Positions 5,927-10,547 of a stretch of 11,620 nt of DNA are shown piece after piece. The notes under the pieces are model-generated. The model was not told the DNA's origin. It saw only the letters and a list, made by a program, of their open reading frames with translations, and did not search any database. The position numbers and the translations under genes are program-made. This stretch comes from Bacillota bacterium. GTDB taxonomy: Bacteria > Bacillota > Limnochordia > Darwinibacteriales > Darwinibacteriaceae. Each line of letters opens with the position of its first letter. Position 1 is the stretch's first letter. The stretch covers positions 1 through 11,620 of the forward strand of contig JAAYSR010000151.1 of NCBI GenBank assembly GCA_012518325.1. The letters run 5' to 3'.

Positions 5927-6483
5927 GGCAGGTAATCCTCACACTGTTTCGTAGGACAGTAAAGGGGTTTGTTGAGGATGGCCAGCACTTCTTCACCGAT
6001 GGGGTTTTCCCCGTGGACCAGATAATCCGCGGCATGGGTATGGAGGCATTTCACGCCCTCTGCGCTGCGAATCCCCCCAACCCCGGCTTCCGCCAGCACC
6101 TGAAAGCGATCGGGATACTCCTCTTTCAGGCTTTCCTGAACTACGGCAGGAATCAGGGCTAAGCGGCGCTTGGCATAGTCTTCATGGCTTTTTTCCACCA
6201 GTGCGGCAAACTCAGGGTCCTCCTGAATGCGCTTTTCATACTGGGCAACTAAACCCTCAGCCTCCAGCGCAGAGAGCTCCCTGCGCAGATAGGGGCAGGT
6301 CAGCCAGTACAGAGTGGGAAAGATCTCGATATTCGAATCTGTGGCCCAGACCGGCCGGTTCACAATCACCTGGGGAAAGCCGTGTTCACACAGTGTATGC
6401 ACACCCAGGACCCCCCTGGGCTCCCTGCCGAGCTGACCCTTGATAATCGCCAGTGTCTCTTTGTCAGGTTTTTCGTACCTCAG
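5923..6483 (-). CDS. DUF501 family protein, probable CTG start
   Basis: This 186-residue protein matches the DUF501 family over its full length: 'LGREPRGVLGV' (18-28), 'CEHGFPQVIV' (32-41), 'TLYWLTCPYLRREL' (57-70), 'GVGGIR' (134-139), 'VKCLHTHAADYLVHGENPIG' (144-163). The conserved C32, C63, C146, H148 and H150 suggest a metal or redox site, but the function is unknown. The first ATG/GTG/TTG in frame is a GTG at 6402 that would delete the conserved 'LGREPRG' segment. Upstream the frame stays open to a TAA, and the only well-placed codon is CTG at 6483, four bases after AAGGAAGTGA (6488-6497), a 9/10 match to the ideal Shine-Dalgarno. An ATG at 6488 is out of frame and stops after two codons. 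Either CTG is used or one base is missing from the sequence. It overlaps ppx by 4 bases and follows the yabR terminator. Confidence 0.85.
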   Translation of the reverse strand: MRYEKPDKETLAIIKGQLGREPRGVLGVHTLCEHGFPQVIVNRPVWATDSNIEIFPTLYWLTCPYLRRELSALEAEGLVAQYEKRIQEDPEFAALVEKSHEDYAKRRLALIPAVVQESLKEEYPDRFQVLAEAGVGGIRSAEGVKCLHTHAADYLVHGENPIGEEVLAILNKPLYCPTKQCEDYLP

Positions 6484-6504
6484 AACATCACTTCCTTACA
6501 TGTG

Positions 6505-6530
6505 AAAAAACACCTCCAGCGGAGGTGTTT
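6505..6530 (-). terminator. Rho-independent terminator of the S1-domain gene
   Basis: On the minus strand a perfect 10-bp stem (AAACACCTCC / GGAGGTGTTT) with a 3-base loop runs into a T-rich tail. It follows the yabR-like gene by 34 bases and ends only 7 bases before the Shine-Dalgarno of the DUF501 gene. Confidence 0.9.
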
Positions 6531-6564
6531 GAACTTCGGAGAAAGGCTTGTGTTTCGTCTACAT

Positions 6565-6951
6565 TTACCTTGCGCCCCTGCCTCCCCGTTTTGAGTCCTG
6601 GCTTTTCTTCAGAGCAGTCTGCCTTTCGTCGCTGTCTTTCAAGAAACGCATCAGGCGCTCCTCAAAGTCCTGAGGACTTGCCTTCCTGCGCTGCCCACGC
6701 CGATCACGCGTCTGTGCTGTGGGATTCGCCTGTTTAATCGAAAGGCCGATTTTGCCTTCACTCATATTAATGACTTTGACCTTGACAACATCATTCTCGT
6801 TCAAAAAGTCCTTAATATCTTTGACATAAGCATCTGCTACTTCAGAAATGTGGACCAAACCGGTTTTTCCATTGGAGAGTTCGACGAAAGCACCGAAATT
6901 GGTTATTCCCGTGACCTTCCCTTCGACAATGTTGCCGACATCAATTGACAT
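6565..6951 (-). CDS. yabR: S1 domain RNA-binding protein, YabR type
   Basis: This 128-residue protein has one S1 (OB-fold) domain at residues 3-75. It shows the family pattern 'VGNIVEGKVTGITNFGAFVEL' split over strands 1-3, then 'TGLVHISEV' (30-38) and 'GKIGLSIK' (66-73). The tail (76-128) is rich in Arg and Lys and likely disordered, which suits RNA binding. YabR-type proteins resemble general stress protein 13 and are thought to act on ribosomes or RNA; the precise role is not known. It is placed as in Bacillus, right after divIC. The AGGAGG is 13 bases before the ATG, longer than usual, and no other start is available between them. It has its own consensus promoter 57 bases upstream and a terminator behind it, so it can be expressed apart from the sporulation genes. 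Confidence 0.88.
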   Translation of the reverse strand: MSIDVGNIVEGKVTGITNFGAFVELSNGKTGLVHISEVADAYVKDIKDFLNENDVVKVKVINMSEGKIGLSIKQANPTAQTRDRRGQRRKASPQDFEERLMRFLKDSDERQTALKKSQDSKRGGRGAR

Positions 6952-7007
6952 ACGTTAAAAAATTCCTCCTCTTGGATTTTGCCGTGCAGGGCACGCGACT
7001 ACTTAAC

Positions 7008-7036
7008 ATTATATATTATCACAACTTTTGTGTCAA
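7008..7036 (-). promoter_or_regulatory. Consensus sigma-A promoter of yabR
   Basis: On the minus strand TTGACA (7031-7036) and TATAAT (7008-7013) are perfect and 17 bases apart, in the gap between divIC and yabR. The -35 begins 5 bases after the divIC stop. The leader of about 50 bases can form a small hairpin (CGTGC / GCACG, loop CCT) before the Shine-Dalgarno. Confidence 0.92.
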
Positions 7037-7041
7037 TAAAG

Positions 7042-7359
7042 CTACCGCTTGCCCACGTCATGCGCAACATCGCCAGAGAAGGATTCTGACACTCTGTACA
7101 CTACTTCCCCGGGCTTCACCAGGCCCAGCTGCTCCCGGGCCACCCGTTCCACATTCTCAGGGGATCTCCACTCTTCAATTTCCCGCTCCAAGTCTTCCTT
7201 GCGCATCTCCAGCACGATGAGCTGCTTCTCAAGAGCCTCAATCTGCCGCTTCAGCTTGAGGTTTTCCCATCCGCCCCTGGCAAAGCTGAATCCAACCCAT
7301 AAGATCAAAAGGAGCACCAGGATTCGCCAGGGTTGTATTCGCACACGTTTTTTGGCCAT
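7042..7359 (-). CDS. divIC: Septum formation initiator, DivIC/FtsB family
   Basis: This 105-residue bitopic membrane protein has a short basic N-terminus (MAKKRVR), one membrane helix (about 12-28), a heptad-like coiled coil (33-64) rich in Leu, Glu and Lys, and the conserved 'VERVAREQLGLVKPGEVVY' segment (70-88). This is the standard DivIC/FtsB build. These proteins act at the septum with FtsL and DivIB/FtsQ to recruit and activate the FtsW-FtsI wall synthase. The ATG at 7359 is taken because AGGAGGG lies upstream (spacing about 11) and the membrane helix follows directly; the open frame runs much further upstream but that part overlaps yabQ and has no signal. It sits between yabQ and yabR, as in Bacillus and Clostridia. 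The gap of 71 bases after yabQ holds a second purine-rich GGAGG without a start. Confidence 0.9.
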   Translation of the reverse strand: MAKKRVRIQPWRILVLLLILWVGFSFARGGWENLKLKRQIEALEKQLIVLEMRKEDLEREIEEWRSPENVERVAREQLGLVKPGEVVYRVSESFSGDVAHDVGKR

Positions 7360-7430
7360 ATCCGCACATTCCCTCCTGGCTCTTTCTTTCCCCCTCCTTT
7401 GGAGTTTTCCTGCCAGGTCTTGCTCTTTTC

Positions 7431-7901
7431 TTATTTTTTCCAGCGGAGCTGGGGCCGCAGGCGCCAAGCCCGCCTGGCTGCCCCCGAAGGCCTGGCCCGA
7501 TGGGACCAGCTGAAGCGGATCTCCTGGACCAGCAGCACAGGAAAGGAAAGCAGCCAGAGCAGAAAGGAAATCGAGAGGTTCAAGAAGCTCCTGACCACTT
7601 GCACCAGCCAGAGCAGAAGTGAAATGATCATGCCGGAGAGAAGCAGACGATAGAAAAATAGGCCCAGAGCAAGGCCTATGATCACATAGCCCCGCAGCTC
7701 GCCCCAGTTCGCTAGAATAAGGTAGAGAACCAAAACTGGGGTAATCAGGGCCCAAAAGAGCAGGTCTAAAAGGGGTGTGCTGAACAGCCCAGGGCGCAGC
7801 AGTCCCCGGATCACACGGAAGAGATCAAAGAAAAGCCCCAAGGTAATTCCTGCCAAGAGGACAATGCCAAAGGCATAAAGCTGAGTGCCCAGAGATTCCA
7901 C
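7431..7901 (-). CDS. yabQ: Spore cortex biosynthesis protein YabQ
   Basis: This 156-residue membrane protein has about four membrane segments (near 7-28, 44-65, 72-90 and 92-126). The 'GLFFDLFRVIRG' stretch (22-33) at the end of the first helix is the YabQ family signature, and the C-terminus is basic. In Bacillus subtilis YabQ is made in the mother cell, locates to the forespore membrane and is needed for the cortex; its biochemical activity is unknown. The ATG at 7901 has GGGGAGGTG upstream. It starts 20 bases after the yabP stop, so the two are co-transcribed, as in other spore formers. It is shorter than the Bacillus protein. Confidence 0.88.
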   Translation of the reverse strand: MESLGTQLYAFGIVLLAGITLGLFFDLFRVIRGLLRPGLFSTPLLDLLFWALITPVLVLYLILANWGELRGYVIIGLALGLFFYRLLLSGMIISLLLWLVQVVRSFLNLSISFLLWLLSFPVLLVQEIRFSWSHRARPSGAARRAWRLRPQLRWKK

Positions 7902-7921
7902 GCAGACACCTCCCCTCAGCT

Positions 7922-8206
7922 TTATTTGAACAGCCTGGCCAAAAGTCCCTTGCTGCGCTTGGCCAGAGAATCGCCCAGGTACTCTACGGACGAAATGTAG
8001 CCGTTGACCAGCAGGTTTCCTTTCTCTAAATTCAGTTCTTTAATATGCAGCTCGTCTCCCTGCACCACAAGGCCGCCGAGTTCGGTCTCCAACACAATTT
8101 CTCTGTCATCAAAGCTCTCTACATGAATCACCCCGTCAATGGTCAGGCGTTCCCGTTCCGCCAAGACCAGCTGGTGGCGAACATTGTTGATTCTCCTGTC
8201 GTCCAC
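7922..8206 (-). CDS. yabP: Sporulation protein YabP
   Basis: This 94-residue soluble protein matches YabP/YqfC family proteins. 'RERLTIDGVIHVESFDDREIVLET' spans 18-41 in two strands, followed by 'GLVVQGDELHI' (45-55) and 'LNLEKGNLLVNGYI' (58-71). In Bacillus subtilis yabP is co-transcribed with yabQ under sigma-E control, though a yabP mutant sporulates normally; the related YqfC acts beside YqfD. The start is GTG at 8206, with GGGAGG eight bases upstream; an earlier ATG has no ribosome site. Its length is close to the family norm (about 100). It lies 76 bases after spoIID on the same strand. No S4-domain yabO gene lies next to it here, unlike in Bacillus. Confidence 0.9.
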   Translation of the reverse strand: MDDRRINNVRHQLVLAERERLTIDGVIHVESFDDREIVLETELGGLVVQGDELHIKELNLEKGNLLVNGYISSVEYLGDSLAKRSKGLLARLFK

Positions 8207-8253
8207 TTGAACTACCTCCCTGTCAAGAACATGTGATTTGCATCCTCTGCCAC

Positions 8254-8261
8254 ATTCTATG
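8254..8261 (-). promoter_or_regulatory. Possible sporulation sigma (sigma-E/K like) -10 before yabP
   Basis: On the minus strand CATAGAAT lies 47 bases before the yabP start, in the 76-base gap after spoIID. It resembles the -10 of sigma-E promoters (CATACAAT, 6 of 8) and the looser CATAnnnT of sigma-K. No convincing -35 stands at 13-16 bases, so this is a weak call supported mainly by the known regulation of yabP. Confidence 0.28.
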
Positions 8262-8282
8262 CAGGAGGCAGCCAAGTTAGAC

Positions 8283-9242
8283 TTAGTCGTAGATTTTGCG
8301 GATCTTAATGCCCTCAAAGAAGGTCTCCACGATCTCCTCCGGGCTTTTGCCGTCCTTGGCCAGCATAAAAGCGTCCCACTGGCTGAGGCCTACCCCATGC
8401 CCGTAGCCGGTGCCGGTGATGGTCAGAACCCCGTCCTGGAATGTAAAATCATGAACCAGCGTTGACTTCATCTTCGTAGAATCAACCGCTAAGCGAAACT
8501 CCGGACCTGAAACAGTCGCTTCCCCCTGGGTCCCGGTGACGGTGATCTGGGTAATGCGCTCCGTCGGTCCCCTTTCGGTGATCTCGATGCTCCGGATATC
8601 CCCAACATTCACCCCGGTTCTGGACAGGAGGTTTCTCAGCTCCGCGGCACTGTACTGCACTGTCCACTCCTTGACCTCGTCCGGCACATAGCTGTTTTCA
8701 GGCAGCTTTCTGCTGACGGTAAAGGGGGGTTCCTCCTCCTGGTAGTCCAAACCCTCCTTGGCCCTGGCGGTAACTCCGCCGGAATAGGCATGGAACCAGC
8801 CTCGGACATAGCGGTTGTCATAGGTCATAACCTCGCCCCGGGTCATCTCCACCCCTTTTTTGATTTCCTCTGTGACTGCATCGGGGTTAAAGGCCTGAGT
8901 TTCCTCGATGGAAGTGGAAACATCCGCCCCGTACTTGTCTTTGACACCGCCTGTTGATATGAAGTCCATGGTGAAGCTGCGGGCAAAAATGGCCTGGGCT
9001 GCATAGGCCTCTACAGGCCAGTCGGGAAACATCTCTCCCGCCACTACGCCGGCAATGTACTCCTCCAGCTTCATCTCCTGAATCTGGCCTGTGTCATTTA
9101 TGTACACAGAAATGGTCGGCTCCTCCTGCAGCTCCCTGACAATATTGCGCTCATCTCCGGACCAGCTGATCAGAACTGTCACGCTGGCAATGACCACCAG
9201 CACTAAGCCTAAGACAATTGCCTGGTTTTTCTTGAAGGTCAT
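8283..9242 (-). CDS. spoIID: Stage II sporulation protein D (SpoIID/LytB family)
   Basis: This 319-residue protein has one N-terminal membrane anchor (about 8-27) and an extracellular SpoIID domain. 'LEEYIAGVVAGEM' (59-71) holds the catalytic glutamate (E70), followed by 'AYAAQAIFARSF' (79-90). 'FHAYSGG' (150-156) and the C-terminal 'GTGYGHGVGLSQWDA' (277-291) complete the family pattern. SpoIID is a lytic transglycosylase that cuts glycan strands denuded of stem peptides and, with SpoIIM and SpoIIP, drives forespore engulfment. The region after 'KYGADVSTS' (103-111) reads 'IEETQAF' and lacks the cysteines seen in the zinc-binding site of some clostridial SpoIID proteins. The ATG at 9242 has GAGGGGGG upstream. 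An AATATT-containing stretch about 100 bases upstream may be part of a sigma-E promoter. The gene lies between the HU gene and yabP. A non-sporulation LytB-type paralogue is possible but less likely in this setting. Confidence 0.85.
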   Translation of the reverse strand: MTFKKNQAIVLGLVLVVIASVTVLISWSGDERNIVRELQEEPTISVYINDTGQIQEMKLEEYIAGVVAGEMFPDWPVEAYAAQAIFARSFTMDFISTGGVKDKYGADVSTSIEETQAFNPDAVTEEIKKGVEMTRGEVMTYDNRYVRGWFHAYSGGVTARAKEGLDYQEEEPPFTVSRKLPENSYVPDEVKEWTVQYSAAELRNLLSRTGVNVGDIRSIEITERGPTERITQITVTGTQGEATVSGPEFRLAVDSTKMKSTLVHDFTFQDGVLTITGTGYGHGVGLSQWDAFMLAKDGKSPEEIVETFFEGIKIRKIYD

Positions 9243-9257
9243 GGCAGGCCCCCCTCA

Positions 9258-9283
9258 CTTTTTTGATAGTTTCACCAAAAAAG
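9258..9283. repeat. Inverted repeat in the spoIID leader
   Basis: Perfect 8-bp arms CTTTTTTG and CAAAAAAG are separated by 10 bases. The repeat lies 15-41 bases upstream of the spoIID start, just before its Shine-Dalgarno. The hairpin is A-U rich and weak; it might tune translation or be a protein site. Confidence 0.5.
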
Positions 9284-9299
9284 AGGGCAAAAAACGTCT

Positions 9300-9340
9300 C
9301 AAAGGCGGGTATTATCAACATTTTCGGGGAAAATATTACC
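9300..9340 (-). promoter_or_regulatory. Possible sigma-E promoter of spoIID
   Basis: On the minus strand TAATATT is followed after about 15 bases by GATAATAC. The first part fits the sigma-E -35 (AATATT core); the second only partly fits the -10 (GATA in place of CATA). Known sigma-E control of spoIID in Bacillus supports looking here, but the match is incomplete. Confidence 0.3.
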
Positions 9341-9344
9341 ACAA

Positions 9345-9374
9345 TTAGCAGGAGAACCCGAATAATGCTAGAAT
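9345..9374 (+). promoter_or_regulatory. Candidate sigma-A promoter of the HU gene
   Basis: TTAGCA (9345-9350) and TAGAAT (9369-9374) are 18 bases apart, 4 or 5 of 6 matches each. It would give a leader of about 30 bases ahead of the strong ribosome site AAAGGAGG at 9397-9404. It lies back to back with the spoIID promoter region. Confidence 0.4.
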
Positions 9375-9410
9375 TACTGGGTATATTTGCACCTTAAAGG
9401 AGGTTTATTT

Positions 9411-9689
9411 GTGAACAAAGCAGAATTGATTGCAAGTGTTGCTGACAAGGCAGGTATGACGAAGAAGGCGGCTGGAGAGGCCGTAGAGGCAGTATTTGCA
9501 TCTATTTCCGAAGCGTTGGCCCAAGAGGAAAAAGTGACCATCGTCGGATTCGGCACTTTTGAAGTAAGACCTCGCAAAGAGCGCCAAGGCATTAATCCTT
9601 CCACCGGAAAGCCGATTACAATTCCTGCCACGAAGGTTCCTGCCTTTAAACCAGGCAAGTCCCTCCGTGAAGTTGTAGCTCCTAAGTAA
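9411..9689 (+). CDS. hup: HU family DNA-binding protein
   Basis: This 92-residue protein is a full-length HU-type histone-like protein. The helical N-terminal half (1-39, 'NKAELIASVADKAGMTKKAA') forms the dimer, and 'VTIVGFGTFEVRPRKERQG' (42-60) followed by 'INPSTGKPITIP' (61-72) is the DNA-binding arm with its conserved GFGTF, Arg/Lys and NP residues; 'AFKPGKSLREVV' (78-89) closes the fold. HU dimers bind and bend DNA without strong sequence preference and compact the nucleoid. The start is GTG at 9411: AAAGGAGG lies 6 bases upstream. A TTG eight codons earlier falls before the ribosome site and is rejected. It has its own likely promoter and a terminator, although it lies in the spoVB-mazG-yabPQ neighbourhood, where an HU gene is common in Clostridia. 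Confidence 0.95.
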   Translation: MNKAELIASVADKAGMTKKAAGEAVEAVFASISEALAQEEKVTIVGFGTFEVRPRKERQGINPSTGKPITIPATKVPAFKPGKSLREVVAPK

Positions 9690-9703
9690 GAGTTTATATG
9701 CGT

Positions 9704-9735
9704 GCCCCCTAGACTTAGGGGGCTTTTCTACTTTT
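9704..9735 (+). terminator. Rho-independent terminator of the HU gene
   Basis: An 8-bp perfect stem (GCCCCCTA / TAGGGGGC) with loop GACT is followed by TTTTCTACTTTTT. It lies 14 bases after the HU stop codon and 20 bases before the mazG start, so mazG is behind it on the same strand. The U tract is interrupted, which may allow some read-through. Confidence 0.88.
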
Positions 9736-9755
9736 TCAGCAGAAAGGAGTCCTCC

Positions 9756-10547
9756 ATGACCTGGTCTAATCTGTTGCAGATCGTCAGCAAGCTGCGTTCC
9801 CCGGAAGGCTGCCCCTGGGACCGCAAACAAACCCACGAGAGCCTGAAACGTTTCTTGCTTGAGGAAACCTATGAGCTGTTTGAGGCCATCGACGGCCAAG
9901 ACGCCTCTTCCATCAAGGACGAGCTGGGCGATGTACTCCTGCAGGTTTTGCTCCACGCCCAAATCGCCAGTGAGCAAGGGGCATTTTCCATGGAAGATGT
10001 CATCGAAAACCTAAGCGAAAAGCTGGTCCGCCGCCACCCCCATGTCTTCGGCGGCTCTGTGCAGGCAGATACACCTGAGGAGGTGGTAAAAACCTGGGAT
10101 GCCATTAAGAAGACAGAGGAGAACCTGTCAGAAAGGGTTTCCGTCCTTGATGGGGTCCCCAGCGTTTTTCCGGCCCTGATGCGGGCGGAAAAGATCCAGA
10201 AAAAAGCTGCCAAGGTCGGCTTTGACTGGGACGATGCCCCGGATGTGGTGGAGAAAATCCACGAGGAGCTGGCCGAACTGGAAAAAGCCATGGAAAGAAG
10301 GTCCCCTGAGGAAATAGAGGATGAGCTGGGCGATCTGCTTTTTGCCACTGTCAATCTGTCCCGCTTTGTCAATGTGGATCCTGAGTTTGCCCTGCAAAAA
10401 GCCACCGCCAAGTTCGTCGAACGTTTTCACCTTGTTGAGGCCTATGCCCGGGAGGAGGGCTTGGACCTAAATGAACTCAGCCTCGCTGAGCTGAATGTGC
10501 TCTGGGACCGTGCCAAGGATCAGCGGCGCAAAAATCCCCAGGCATAA
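9756..10547 (+). CDS. mazG: Nucleoside triphosphate pyrophosphohydrolase MazG
   Basis: This 263-residue protein has the tandem two-domain MazG layout. Domain 1 (about 5-115) opens with the diagnostic 'LRSPEGCPWDRKQTHESL' (13-30) and has the metal-binding 'EETYE' (36-40) and 'DELGD' (55-59). Domain 2 (about 140-235) repeats this as 'EELAELE' (170-176) and 'DELGD' (189-193). MazG cleaves NTPs to NMP and pyrophosphate and is thought to clean the pool of abnormal nucleotides. The Bacillus homologue YabN also carries an N-terminal tetrapyrrole methylase domain; that domain is absent here, as in E. coli MazG. The ATG at 9756 is chosen for AGAAAGGAG just upstream; a GTG 18 codons earlier lies inside the HU terminator. 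Its 3' end overlaps the convergent spoVB-like gene by 28 bases, and no terminator is visible between them. Confidence 0.95.
   Translation: MTWSNLLQIVSKLRSPEGCPWDRKQTHESLKRFLLEETYELFEAIDGQDASSIKDELGDVLLQVLLHAQIASEQGAFSMEDVIENLSEKLVRRHPHVFGGSVQADTPEEVVKTWDAIKKTEENLSERVSVLDGVPSVFPALMRAEKIQKKAAKVGFDWDDAPDVVEKIHEELAELEKAMERRSPEEIEDELGDLLFATVNLSRFVNVDPEFALQKATAKFVERFHLVEAYAREEGLDLNELSLAELNVLWDRAKDQRRKNPQA

Noticed and set aside
7360..7755. Upstream extension of the divIC frame to a 237-residue ORF
   Set aside because: It overlaps yabQ in another frame, is Pro/Ser-rich without a recognisable domain, and the divIC ribosome site and membrane helix start at 7359.
9869..10411. 180-residue minus-strand ORF opposite mazG
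   Set aside because: It is low-complexity and Ser-rich, antisense to the well-conserved MazG domains.
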